Shown: positions 16,672 to 24,794, numbered from the stretch's first letter. The stretch is 32,083 bases of DNA from Vibrio sp. UBA2441 (GCA_002342685.1 DDQN01000029.1:1-32083); one strand, 5' to 3'. The notes: generated by a model not told the origin, from the letters alone. Program-made: numbers and translations.

Positions 16672-16707
16672 GATTCCGGATAACTTATTCCAAGTTTCCG
16701 GAATGAC
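16672..16707. repeat. REP-like hairpin, copy 2 of covarying pair
   Basis: Outer stem ATTCCGGA with TCCGGAAT, bulged T, inner stem AACTT with AAGTT, 5-nt loop. Same fold as 13717-13752 but with A-T replaced by G-C in the outer stem and T-A replaced by C-G in the inner stem. Confidence 0.7.
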
Positions 16708-16742
16708 GTCATTGGACTGTTTCCATAACCGATAAACTATCA

Positions 16743-16809
16743 CCCATAACCCACTACCTATAACCCATTACCCGTAGCCCGTAGCCCGTAGCCCGTAGCC
16801 CGTAGCCCG
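16743..16809. repeat. Heptamer tandem array (CCCGTAG)n downstream of lolA
   Basis: Ten consecutive 7-bp units: CCCATAA, CCCACTA, CCTATAA, CCCATTA, five exact CCCGTAG (16771-16805), and a final partial unit. The array stops 3-4 nt before the lolA stop codon on the minus strand. Read on that strand it is GGG tracts separated by 4 nt, matching the canonical G-quadruplex spacing. Confidence 0.92.
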
Positions 16810-16812
16810 ATC

Positions 16813-17412
16813 TTAATCCCTCTGATCATCAACTTCCACACCATCGGGTATGGTGAATGTAAATCTCTCTTTCGCCGGAACTGTATTACTGTAATTGTTA
16901 AAAATAAACTGCCCTTGCTGGCCATCTTGTTCAATGACCGTAAATCCTTTAATTTCACCTTTCGCATCGACATTTATTTCGAACTGGCCTTGATTTGAAT
17001 CGATGGCCGTTGGACTTAATATAAAACGATTGCCATTTTGTGATACCAGATAATTGTCCCAGTCACTGGCTCTATTACGAGTCAGTAACACAAATGGGGT
17101 CTGTTCTGTTGCTTGCTCCTGCCAATAGATACTCACCTGCTCGATAAATGGGTCGTAATACCAAAGACTTTTTCCGTCAGAGATCAACACATTTTCATCT
17201 GGAATTTTGGTTGTCCAACGAAACAAGCTTGGTCTGGCTATTTCAACTTCACCCTCACCCTGCATAATTACTTCATTTTCTGGACTAAGTACTTTTTGAG
17301 TGAAAGAAGCACTAAAACCATCTGCTAATGCTAAACGCTCACTAAGTACCTCTTTTGGTCCAGCGAATACGACACTGCTAAATACAGCAAACAATAAGGC
17401 AATTTTCTTCAT
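16813..17412 (-). CDS. lolA: Outer-membrane lipoprotein carrier protein LolA
   Basis: Periplasmic chaperone that takes lipoproteins from LolCDE to LolB. Signal peptide MKKIALLFAVFSSVVFA then about 182 mature residues; conserved blocks are FSASFTQKV (near 33-41), EGEGEVEIARPSLFRW, ISDGKSLWYYDPFIEQVS and the C-terminal FTIPDGVEVDDQR. I chose ATG 17412 (MKKIALLF, like E. coli MKKIAIT) over 17418; a GAG motif lies at suitable distance. It is flanked on both sides by tandem heptamer arrays, one directly after its stop and one between ftsK and its start. Confidence 0.94.
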   Translation of the reverse strand: MKKIALLFAVFSSVVFAGPKEVLSERLALADGFSASFTQKVLSPENEVIMQGEGEVEIARPSLFRWTTKIPDENVLISDGKSLWYYDPFIEQVSIYWQEQATEQTPFVLLTRNRASDWDNYLVSQNGNRFILSPTAIDSNQGQFEINVDAKGEIKGFTVIEQDGQQGQFIFNNYSNTVPAKERFTFTIPDGVEVDDQRD

Positions 17413-17478
17413 TAACATTCTCGATATTTTGGTCTTAACTAATCTGACGACAAGTCAGAAGAAAGGTTCCCGTGGACC

Positions 17479-17527
17479 GATTACCGGTTATCGGTTATCG
17501 GTTATCGGTTATCGGTTATCGGTTACC
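17479..17527. repeat. Heptamer tandem array (GGTTATC)n between ftsK and lolA
   Basis: Seven consecutive 7-bp units: GATTACC, five exact GGTTATC (17486-17520) and GGTTACC. The array ends 4 nt before the ftsK stop codon on the minus strand. Only G2 tracts, so quadruplex potential is weak. Confidence 0.92.
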
Positions 17528-17531
17528 CAAT

Positions 17532-20300
17532 CTAATCTTTAATCGGTGGCGGAGCTAATACTTCTCTGTTTCCATTGTGCCCCGGTGCGCTGACGATACC
17601 TTGTGCTTCTAACTGCTCTACAATTCGTGCGGCTCTGTTATAACCAATTTTAAATTTGCGCTGAACCCCAGACACCGAACCTCGTCGAGTTTCAGTCACA
17701 TGGACGACCACTTGATCAAATAATGGATCAACATCTTCATCAGCTTCCATCGATTCACCCGGTAATAAAGTTTCCGGAGATTGATCGCCACTAATTATGC
17801 CTTCTATATAACTTGGCTTTCCTCGCGCCTTCCAGTCATTAACCACTGAATGCACATCGTCATCTGAAGCAAAAGCGCCGTGTACCCGAATGGTATGACT
17901 TGATCCAGCAGGAAGGTATAACATGTCTCCCATACCAAGCAGGGATTCAGCCCCTCCTTGATCCAAAATGGTTCGGGAATCAGTCTTAGTTGATACAGTA
18001 AATGCGACTCGAGTTGGAATATTGGCTTTGATTAGCCCGGTAATGACATCAACCGATGGTCGTTGCGTTGCTAAAATCAGATGAATACCAGCAGCACGAG
18101 CTTTCTGAGCCAGCCGTGCAATCAGCTCTTCAACCTTCTTGCCAACAACCATGATAAGGTCAGCAAACTCATCAACAACAACGACAATATAAGGTAATTT
18201 TTCTAGCAAAGGTGGTTCTGCATCCATGCTGTCCCCTGCCTTCCACAGTGGGTCATGAATTGGATGACCAGCGTCTGCCGCCATTTTCAACTTCTCATTG
18301 AAGCCCTTCACATTTCGGACTCCAAGTGCAGACATTAGCTTATAACGCCGCTCCATTTCTCCTACACACCAACGTAAAGCATTAGACGCATCTTTCATAT
18401 CCGTCACAACTTCAGATAAAAGATGAGGTATACCTTCATAGATAGAAAGTTCCAACATCTTCGGGTCAATCATGATAAAACGAACGTCTTCCGGTGTGGA
18501 TTTATATAACATACTTAGGATCATAACGTTCACACCTACAGATTTACCTGAACCTGTGGTGCCCGCCACCAATACGTGCGGCATTTTAGCCAAATCAGCC
18601 ACAACAGCTTCACCAGCAATATCCTGACCTAACACTACCGTTGTTGGTGATTTAGCCTGTTTGAAATTATCGCTGCTAATGACGTCAGACAGATACACTG
18701 TCTGGCGACTCATATTTGGCAGCTCTAATCCAACATAAGGTTTTCCCGGGATAACCTCTACAACTCGAACGGCCATCGCAGAAAGGGAACGAGCTAAATC
18801 CATCGACAAACTAGAAATACGGCTCACTTTTACGCCTGGAGCTAAATCGAGTTCAAACCGAGTAATTACAGGGCCAGGGAAAATATCAACCACTCTGGCG
18901 GTTATCTTATAGTCCGCCAATTTTGCTTCAACCAGACGAGCTATCTCTTCTAACGCCGCTCTGTCGATATGTTGCTCTCTTTTTTCCGGATGATATAGAA
19001 GCTCTAATGTCGGCATCGGTGCAGTAGGAACGGGAAGATTTTGCTCTTTCTTCATTAAGAATGGATTTTCTGTACCAGCCATGTTTTTTTGTGCTTCTTG
19101 CACCAATTCCTGAAAAGCATTCACATCAGGGTCTTCGTCTTGTTCTACTAACTCGTCTTGATGACTTATCTCCTCAGCATCCAAAATATCAATATTGGAA
19201 ATGCTAGGAGTAACAGGTGTCTCTAACAGAACTTCTTCATCAACAACCTCGTCTATGTTACCAATTGAAATAACGGATTCTTCAGTATTGCCTTCATCAA
19301 AGATACTAGAGTCATCTTGCTGTGTATCTAACTCGCCGGGGGAAGCAACTGGATTTTTAGTCGCTAAGTCATCAGCAATGAGAGCTTCTTGCTCCAGTTC
19401 TTCTATCGTTGAGTAAAGCTGTTGCGCTCTCTCTAGTTCATTATGTTCAACTTCACTTGTATTTAGCTCAGGCTCGGCAGGCTTTTGTTGAGGCAAATGG
19501 ATATTGTATCTCGGTTTTTTCTCATCTGCGTTCCCAAGTTGTCCGTCAATCTCAAGTTCATCTTCAACAATGGAATGACCAGAATCTATACTGGTTCTAT
19601 CACCAGAAAGTATATCTATACCGCTCAGATCTGCTTCTAGGGTTTCCTTTTTGGACCCTCTTAGCGTATTTAACATCCAAGCTGAAGCATTAAGTGCACT
19701 GTCACCTAAAAACTCAACAATAGAAAGCCATGAGATGCCTGTTAACAGTGTTAGCCCGGCTCCCCACAAAAATAACAATACGATGGTCGTACCAAGAATA
19801 TTCAGAGATGGCAAAGTAATGCTGGTTAATACATCACCAATAACCCCACCCGATGAAAAATACCAGATATCATCAAAGTTAGTATCTGCAAGACCGCAAC
19901 TGGTAAGAATGACAACCGTCAAACCTAGCAATCGAGCTCCCCAAAGCATTAAATCAATAGGGTCTTCATCATTTCGAACCTTAAATAACGACCATGTCAT
20001 CACTCCTGCAATGACAGGCAATGAAAAAGCTAAGGTGCCAAAAGTAAAAAAGAGAGAGTCAGCAAACCAGGCTCCGATAGTGCCTGCTGCATTTTTTACA
20101 TCACCTCCCCATGAAGTTTGGGACCATGAAGGATCAGCTGGATTGAAGCTATATAATGATATTGCTAAAAAAATCGCAAAGAGAACCCCGAGAATAAAAC
20201 AACATTCTCGAAGACGCTGGATACCGTTCAACCGAACTTTTGTATTCGCATTTCCAGTTTTGATAATAGTTTCGACTTTATATTTGTTCTCTTTGAACAT
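17532..20300 (-). CDS. ftsK: DNA translocase FtsK
   Basis: A 922-residue septal DNA pump that coordinates chromosome dimer resolution (XerCD at dif) with division. The N-terminal domain has about four transmembrane helices between residues 33 and 195; residues about 215-430 are an acidic, Glu/Asp/Ser-rich low-complexity linker, shorter than in E. coli (about 1,330 residues total). Motor: Walker A GTTGSGKS (580-587), Walker B IVVVVDEFAD (705-714). The C-terminal gamma winged helix (about 857-922, SGVQRKFKIGYNRAARIVEQ) reads KOPS and activates XerD. A candidate promoter lies at 20407-20434. The ribosome-binding site is weak (GAAAG). Confidence 0.96.
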   Translation of the reverse strand: MFKENKYKVETIIKTGNANTKVRLNGIQRLRECCFILGVLFAIFLAISLYSFNPADPSWSQTSWGGDVKNAAGTIGAWFADSLFFTFGTLAFSLPVIAGVMTWSLFKVRNDEDPIDLMLWGARLLGLTVVILTSCGLADTNFDDIWYFSSGGVIGDVLTSITLPSLNILGTTIVLLFLWGAGLTLLTGISWLSIVEFLGDSALNASAWMLNTLRGSKKETLEADLSGIDILSGDRTSIDSGHSIVEDELEIDGQLGNADEKKPRYNIHLPQQKPAEPELNTSEVEHNELERAQQLYSTIEELEQEALIADDLATKNPVASPGELDTQQDDSSIFDEGNTEESVISIGNIDEVVDEEVLLETPVTPSISNIDILDAEEISHQDELVEQDEDPDVNAFQELVQEAQKNMAGTENPFLMKKEQNLPVPTAPMPTLELLYHPEKREQHIDRAALEEIARLVEAKLADYKITARVVDIFPGPVITRFELDLAPGVKVSRISSLSMDLARSLSAMAVRVVEVIPGKPYVGLELPNMSRQTVYLSDVISSDNFKQAKSPTTVVLGQDIAGEAVVADLAKMPHVLVAGTTGSGKSVGVNVMILSMLYKSTPEDVRFIMIDPKMLELSIYEGIPHLLSEVVTDMKDASNALRWCVGEMERRYKLMSALGVRNVKGFNEKLKMAADAGHPIHDPLWKAGDSMDAEPPLLEKLPYIVVVVDEFADLIMVVGKKVEELIARLAQKARAAGIHLILATQRPSVDVITGLIKANIPTRVAFTVSTKTDSRTILDQGGAESLLGMGDMLYLPAGSSHTIRVHGAFASDDDVHSVVNDWKARGKPSYIEGIISGDQSPETLLPGESMEADEDVDPLFDQVVVHVTETRRGSVSGVQRKFKIGYNRAARIVEQLEAQGIVSAPGHNGNREVLAPPPIKD

Positions 20301-20328
20301 AGGTACTTTCTGACATTATAGAAACAGT

Positions 20329-20350
20329 CCGAGCGGCTACAGCCGCTCGG
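20329..20350. other. GC-rich hairpin in lrp-ftsK intergenic region
   Basis: CCGAGCGGC (20329-20337), loop TACA, GCCGCTCGG (20342-20350): a perfect 9-bp GC-rich stem in the ftsK leader. No T-run on the minus strand, so a leader structure or partial block rather than a standard terminator. A small palindrome (GTGAT-TTA-ATCAC) lies just beyond it near 20359-20371. Confidence 0.6.
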
Positions 20351-20406
20351 TTTGTATAGTGATTTAATCACATATTAGTCAAAAACCCAATGAATAGAGA
20401 GCCTTA

Positions 20407-20434
20407 ATTGAATGCTTCTCTCACCCTCTGTCAA
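20407..20434 (-). promoter_or_regulatory. Candidate ftsK promoter
   Basis: Minus strand TTGACA (plus coordinates 20429-20434), 16-nt spacer, TTCAAT (20407-20412). Placed between the lrp stop codon and ftsK, leaving a leader of about 100 nt that carries the GC-rich hairpin. Confidence 0.5.
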
Positions 20435-20457
20435 AGAGTCTTGACTTTCACCATCAC

Positions 20458-20952
20458 TTATCGAGTTTTGATAACCAAATGGTTGGATTGTTTAACTTCT
20501 TCCATTACAACGTAAGTACGAGTGTCGTTAACACCAGGTAATCTTAATAAGGTATCACCTAATAATTTACGATAAGCACCCATATCCGATACACGTGTTT
20601 TCAGAAGGTAGTCAAAGTCTCCTGATACTAAGTGACATTCCTGGATATCATCGAGTTTTTGAACGGCAATATTAAATTGCTCAAAAACATCAGGGGCCCC
20701 ACGATTTAGCGTTATCTCTACAAATACTAATAGAGACGCATCTAAGTATTGTGGGTTAAGCAGTGCGGTATACCCATTAATATATCCTTGACGCTCTAAA
20801 CGTCGAACTCGCTCCAAGCAAGGTGTAGGTGAGAGACCTACTCGCTTAGACAGTTCAACATTAGAAATACGTCCGTCTTTCTGTAGTTCATTTAAAATAT
20901 TTCGATCTATTCGATCTAGTTCCTTGGACGGTTTGTTATAGCTGTCTGCCAT
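20458..20952 (-). CDS. lrp: Leucine-responsive regulatory protein Lrp
   Basis: A 164-residue global regulator, same length as E. coli Lrp and near-identical over ELDRIDRNILNELQKDGRIS (about 10-29), the helix-turn-helix VELSKRVGLSPTPCLERVRR (about 32-51), and the C-terminal RAM ligand domain (VSGDFDYLLKTRV, LRLPGVNDTRTYVV). It diverges from alanine dehydrogenase across a 156-nt AT-rich spacer with TAGT...ACTA elements suited to Lrp binding. A candidate promoter has TTGATA (21013-21018) and TAGTAT (20989-20994) with an 18-nt spacer on the minus strand. Confidence 0.97.
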   Translation of the reverse strand: MADSYNKPSKELDRIDRNILNELQKDGRISNVELSKRVGLSPTPCLERVRRLERQGYINGYTALLNPQYLDASLLVFVEITLNRGAPDVFEQFNIAVQKLDDIQECHLVSGDFDYLLKTRVSDMGAYRKLLGDTLLRLPGVNDTRTYVVMEEVKQSNHLVIKTR

Positions 20953-20988
20953 TTTTTATTCCACCTTATTACTTCCTTGCAAAAAAAT

Positions 20989-21060
20989 ATACTACAACTT
21001 TTTAATATTCAGTATCAAATTTTAACATTTAGTCTATATACTAGAGATTAATTCGACATA
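20989..21060. promoter_or_regulatory. lrp-ald divergent control region
   Basis: AT-rich spacer. Minus strand: TTGATA-N18-TAGTAT for lrp. Plus strand: TATACT (21037-21042) as the -10 of ald with no good -35, which suggests activator dependence. TAGTCTATATACTAG (21030-21044) loosely resembles an Lrp site and overlaps the ald -10. Lrp control of ald is known in several bacteria; here it is inferred from position and composition. Confidence 0.45.
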
Positions 21061-21108
21061 AAACCCTACACACCAGTCAATACAACTAATTATATTAAAG
21101 GAGTCAGG

Positions 21109-22233
21109 ATGATCATTGGCGTACCTAAAGAAATCAAGAACCACGAGTATCGCGTGGGTATGATCCCAGCAAGTGTAAGAGAGCTCATCTCTCACGGTCA
21201 CCAAGTCTATGTCGAAACTAATGCCGGTTCTGGCATTGGCTTTTCAGACGATGATTACATCACTGCAGGCGCATCCATTCTTCCTACTGCTTTCGACGTA
21301 TTCGATAAAGCAGAAATGATCGTTAAAGTTAAAGAACCTCAATCAGTCGAGCGTGCTATGCTGCGCGAAGGGCAAATATTGTTCACTTATTTGCACCTTG
21401 CACCAGATTTTCCACAGACAGAAGAGCTTATCAAGAGCAAAGCTGTCTGTATAGCCTATGAGACTGTAACAGATTATATGGGTCATCTTCCACTATTAGC
21501 TCCAATGTCTGAAGTTGCCGGACGTATGTCTATTCAAGCAGGTGCTCAAACTTTGGAAAAATCTCACGGTGGTCAAGGTCTTTTATTAGGCGGCGTACCC
21601 GGTGTAGAACCTGCAAAAGTCGTCGTCATCGGGGGCGGTGTTGTGGGCTCAAATGCCGCCAGAATGGCTGTGGGACTAAGAGCAGATGTCACTATTCTGG
21701 ACAGAAGCATTGAAACCTTGCGTGCTCTTGACGAAGAGTTTCAGGGCAGAGCGAAAGTTGTTTATTCGACCAAAGATGCTCTCGATAAACATGTTATAGA
21801 AGCTGACTTAGTCATAGGCGCTGTTTTGATTCCTGGCGCAGCAGCACCAAAACTTGTGACTAAAGATCATATTAAAAAGATGAAGACAGGTGCGGCTGTT
21901 GTTGATGTTGCTATCGATCAAGGGGGTTGTTTCGAGACGTCCCATGCGACAACCCATGCAGACCCAACCTACATCGTGGATGATGTCGTTCACTATTGCG
22001 TTGCGAATATGCCTGGTGCAGTTGCCAGAACGTCTACATACGCGCTCAATAATGCAACGCTTCCATACATCATTAAGTTAGCAAACAAAGGTTATAAAAC
22101 CGCTCTACTTGAAGATAAAGGTTTCTTAGCGGGCCTAAACGTCATTCACGGTAAAGTCACCTGCAAAGAAGTCGCAGAAAGCTTTAAATTAGATTACGTT
22201 GATCCAGAATCCGCGATTGCTATGTTTAACTAA
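21109..22233 (+). CDS. ald: Alanine dehydrogenase
   Basis: A 374-residue NAD-dependent enzyme converting L-alanine to pyruvate and ammonia and back. Active-site residues Arg15 (HEYRVG), Lys75 (VKVKEPQ) and His96 (TYLHLA) are in place; the Rossmann motif is VVVIGGGVVGSNAA (about 172-185); substrate/cofactor blocks include DVAIDQGGC and VANMPGAVARTST. Strong ribosome-binding site AAAGGAG. Divergent from lrp, the regulator that probably controls it. Followed by an unusual set of tandem near-palindromes at 22242-22295. Confidence 0.96.
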   Translation: MIIGVPKEIKNHEYRVGMIPASVRELISHGHQVYVETNAGSGIGFSDDDYITAGASILPTAFDVFDKAEMIVKVKEPQSVERAMLREGQILFTYLHLAPDFPQTEELIKSKAVCIAYETVTDYMGHLPLLAPMSEVAGRMSIQAGAQTLEKSHGGQGLLLGGVPGVEPAKVVVIGGGVVGSNAARMAVGLRADVTILDRSIETLRALDEEFQGRAKVVYSTKDALDKHVIEADLVIGAVLIPGAAAPKLVTKDHIKKMKTGAAVVDVAIDQGGCFETSHATTHADPTYIVDDVVHYCVANMPGAVARTSTYALNNATLPYIIKLANKGYKTALLEDKGFLAGLNVIHGKVTCKEVAESFKLDYVDPESAIAMFN

Positions 22234-22241
22234 GCAAGCAA

Positions 22242-22295
22242 GTTCAATTAAACAACCCTGTTTAATTGAACAACCCTGTTTAATTGAACAACTGG
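22242..22295. repeat. Three 18-bp units with an inverted core downstream of ald
   Basis: Three consecutive 18-nt units end in AACCCT, AACCCT and AACTGG. The 12-nt core is GTTCAATTAAAC in unit 1 (22242-22253) and its exact reverse complement GTTTAATTGAAC in units 2 (22260-22271) and 3 (22278-22289). Unit 1 can therefore form a perfect 12-bp hairpin with either of the other two. Confidence 0.85.
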
Positions 22296-22325
22296 ATTAG
22301 CCAGACAAATTAGTATCAACTCTAA

Positions 22326-22352
22326 AGAAGAGCTAACAATGTTAGCTCTTCT
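22326..22352 (-). terminator. Hairpin at the 3' end of the methyltransferase gene
   Basis: AGAAGAGCTAAC (22326-22337), loop AAT, GTTAGCTCTTCT (22341-22352): perfect 12-bp stem that includes the stop codon of the methyltransferase gene. The minus-strand tail (TTTAGAG) is short. It may serve convergent ald as well. Confidence 0.65.
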
Positions 22353-23544
22353 CTGCTTTTTCTGCGTGAATAAGTATATTTCTGGGAGTTACTTCTCTTT
22401 CACAAAACTCGCCTAGCAATACCTTATATCCTTTTTCTTGCAAAAATATCGCTTTATCCAGCGCCAGCCAAACCTCCAGTGGTCGATAGAACACCTGTTG
22501 AATCAGGCTCATTCGCTCCATGTGCCAAAACCTCTTAATGCCCGTGTCCTGCCAATAAGCAAAATCTGTCTCTGGCAGGTCAATATTTTTCTTTTCCGCA
22601 GCCCACTGGCAAAAATACTCAAACCCTTTCGAAAGCTCTGACTTTTTAATGCTGGGGACAGCAACGTACTCTTCGAAACCAAGTTTATCGCGCAATAAAT
22701 TATCAAAGCCTAAGCGAAAGCTCATCTCTTCTTGTCGGTGCCTGAAGACCCTTTCACCGCCAGTAACCGTTTCCTGAAGCGGTATTCTGAGTTCCGCACG
22801 CGTTAGTTTAAGAGAGGACAATTTTGCTGCCTCAGACATGACCTGATAATAGTCATTTTTAATAAGGTGATAGCAGCAGGGAGAAATAGTGACAGCTTCA
22901 CTTTCCACGATAGTTGCGTGCTGTAATAATTTGACATGTAGATCGCCACAAGCGTGCAAGGCCACTGCATGATGACACGGCTTGACCACATTCCTTGCGT
23001 CATCAGCCAACGCGTCTCCCTGAACGAAGTTTATATCTAGTTGTTTTTCATCGGCCTCTTTTTGCCCTGAAATACACAGTGCTTCCTGCCACTCGAAGCT
23101 GGTCACTTTTTGATTGGAATGATGAGCTAAAATACGGCCTAAATAGCCTTTGCCCGAGCACCACTCTAACCATTCCAAACCACGATGATGAGAAATGGCA
23201 AAATCACCCATAGCTCGAATTTGGCTTAGTTTCTTTCCTGGTATCCCGACTTCCAGCCCTTTTGCTATCGGCTGAAGCGGTTGATTCAGTTTTTCTAAAA
23301 CGGCCAAATGTTGAATTTCAATTGCTCTGGGCAGCAACCCGTTTAGCGCATCTAACAGGAGTGGTGTCGAAGACTTGTAATTTTGGATTTGTTCAATAGA
23401 AAGGTCATTTAGCCACTGCTCAAGATCAGGGCATTCAAATTGCCAAAGTGTTTTAGGTGCTCTACTCTGGTGGAATGGCTCAATTCGCCAAAAGTTTTCT
23501 AGTTGGCACAACAATAAATCAAGTTGTTCGAATCGAGCTAGCAT
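22342..23544 (-). CDS. METTL25/RRNAD1-like SAM-dependent methyltransferase
   Basis: A 400-residue protein of the Methyltransf_32 type. The SAM-binding motif is EWCSGKGYLGR (127-137), followed by VTSFEWQEALC (147-157), HACGDLH (197-203) and the family's SPCCYH (221-226), which resembles the GCCY signature of METTL25-type proteins. Substrate unknown; the animal relatives are linked to RNA or ribosomal targets, which I would not transfer. It follows cysB on the same strand, 65 nt away. Its Shine-Dalgarno (AGGGGGA) is the 3' arm of a perfect 9-bp hairpin at 23552-23586, so translation is probably limited by RNA structure. Confidence 0.8.
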   Translation of the reverse strand: MLARFEQLDLLLCQLENFWRIEPFHQSRAPKTLWQFECPDLEQWLNDLSIEQIQNYKSSTPLLLDALNGLLPRAIEIQHLAVLEKLNQPLQPIAKGLEVGIPGKKLSQIRAMGDFAISHHRGLEWLEWCSGKGYLGRILAHHSNQKVTSFEWQEALCISGQKEADEKQLDINFVQGDALADDARNVVKPCHHAVALHACGDLHVKLLQHATIVESEAVTISPCCYHLIKNDYYQVMSEAAKLSSLKLTRAELRIPLQETVTGGERVFRHRQEEMSFRLGFDNLLRDKLGFEEYVAVPSIKKSELSKGFEYFCQWAAEKKNIDLPETDFAYWQDTGIKRFWHMERMSLIQQVFYRPLEVWLALDKAIFLQEKGYKVLLGEFCEREVTPRNILIHAEKAEKS

Positions 23545-23551
23545 AATACTA

Positions 23552-23586
23552 ATCCCCCTAACAAAAGAGCCAAATTGTAGGGGGAT
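23552..23586 (-). promoter_or_regulatory. Ribosome-binding-site-sequestering hairpin
   Basis: On the minus strand ATCCCCCTA (plus 23578-23586) pairs perfectly with TAGGGGGAT (23552-23560) around a 17-nt loop. The second arm is the Shine-Dalgarno of the methyltransferase gene, 8 nt before its ATG at 23544. No T-run, so it is a translational structure rather than a cysB terminator. Confidence 0.7.
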
Positions 23587-23609
23587 ATGACTTGATTTGA
23601 AAGTAAAGC

Positions 23610-24584
23610 TTATCGAATAGGCAAATCGATATCTTTGAACATCTCGTCTATTTCATTGTTATTGCGCAGAGAGGTAGCTTGTTCAACAACAGGTCTGGTC
23701 AAATGAGGCGCAAAACGTTCCATAAAATCATACATGTAAGTTCTTAAGAACGTGCCTCTTCTAAATCCGATACTGGTCGTGCTCGAACCGAAAATATGGC
23801 TTGCATCAATCACAGCGAGGTCAGTATCCTGTTCTTCATCGATTGCCATGCTGGCAATTACCCCAACACCGATACCCATCCGAACATAAGTTTTTATGAC
23901 ATCAGCATCCGTAGCAGTAAATACAATACGTGGCGTTAGACCCGCACTGTTAAACGCCGTATCCAGTTCAGAGCGACCAGTAAAGCCAAACACGTAAGTC
24001 ACTAATGGGAAAGCAGCCAGGTCTTCTATTGTCACATGTTTTTTCTGAGCTAAAGGATGATCTTTATTGACGACAATAGAACGATTCCAGTGATAGCAAG
24101 GCAGCATAATCGCATCTTGATAGAGATGCAGTGCTTCTGTCGCAATAGCGAAGTTAGCTGTTCCTTTTGCTACCGCTTCCGACATCTGCGATGGAGTTCC
24201 TTGATGCATATGTAAGGATACCTTAGGGTAACGTGCCGTAAATCCTTTAATAACATCTGGAAGCGCATAGCGAGCCTGAGTATGTGTCGTTGAAATATTT
24301 AATGTACCCATTTCTGGATGAGTATGCTCTCCAGCAACTGATTTTATCGCTTCTACTCGAGACAATATCTCTCCAGAAATACGAATAATATCTTCACCCG
24401 CAGTAGTAACTTGTGTTAAATGCTTGCCACTCCGTTCAAATATCTGAATACCAAGTTCATCTTCCAACAAACGTACTTGTTTACTGATCCCTGGTTGAGA
24501 TGTATACAGACTCTCAGCCGTTGCTGAAACATTCAGGTTATGATTCACTACTTCAACAATATACTTCAGCTGTTGTAATTTCAT
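23610..24584 (-). CDS. cysB: Cys regulon transcriptional activator CysB
   Basis: A 324-residue LysR-type regulator with exactly the E. coli CysB length and near-identical blocks: MKLQQLKYIVEVVNHNLNVS, the HTH TAESLYTSQPGISKQVR (about 22-38), THTQARYALP (about 100-109), TEALHLY, and GFTGRSELDTAF with TATDADVIKTYVRMG in the effector domain. It activates sulfate assimilation and cysteine synthesis genes in response to N-acetylserine or O-acetylserine and usually represses itself. An inverted repeat at 24659-24679 is a candidate autoregulatory site. Confidence 0.97.
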   Translation of the reverse strand: MKLQQLKYIVEVVNHNLNVSATAESLYTSQPGISKQVRLLEDELGIQIFERSGKHLTQVTTAGEDIIRISGEILSRVEAIKSVAGEHTHPEMGTLNISTTHTQARYALPDVIKGFTARYPKVSLHMHQGTPSQMSEAVAKGTANFAIATEALHLYQDAIMLPCYHWNRSIVVNKDHPLAQKKHVTIEDLAAFPLVTYVFGFTGRSELDTAFNSAGLTPRIVFTATDADVIKTYVRMGIGVGVIASMAIDEEQDTDLAVIDASHIFGSSTTSIGFRRGTFLRTYMYDFMERFAPHLTRPVVEQATSLRNNNEIDEMFKDIDLPIR

Positions 24585-24622
24585 CTGGCTATCCGTGTTC
24601 CTTCACAATGACACTTAATAGG

Positions 24623-24679
24623 CTCAAGTAACTTCAAGATACTTGAGTATAATAAACAGTTATAATTTATAGTTATAAC
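24623..24679 (-). promoter_or_regulatory. cysB leader hairpin and candidate CysB operator
   Basis: GTTATAA (24659-24665) and TTATAAC (24673-24679) form a perfect 7-bp inverted repeat with a 7-nt spacer, the kind of dyad used by LysR regulators, just upstream of TATTAT/TATACT -10-like sequences on the minus strand. Downstream, CTCAAGTA (24623-24630) and TACTTGAG (24640-24647) form a perfect 8-bp hairpin in the expected cysB leader. Promoter position is uncertain. Confidence 0.5.
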
Positions 24680-24794
24680 GTTTAATAGCCCAAAATGATA
24701 GTGAAAAGACTTTCAGATAGGTTTAATCGGTATCCTATCCCGCATAAATTATTCACCAATGCAAATTTTCATTACGAATACAGAACCAACTCAC

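Noticed and set aside
17479..17527. G-quadruplex in the ftsK-lolA array
   Set aside because: Only G2 tracts are present, unlike the G3 tracts of the 16743 and 32035 arrays, so only a weak two-tetrad structure could form.
19651..20313. 220-codon open frame on the plus strand opposite ftsK
   Set aside because: It is a mirror of the ftsK membrane domain and start of its linker; ftsK has clear homology and motifs, while the plus-strand product shows none and has no ribosome-binding site.
20356..20375. CRP site in the lrp-ftsK gap
   Set aside because: The GTGA...TCAC dyad has a 5-nt spacer instead of the 6 nt needed for CRP.
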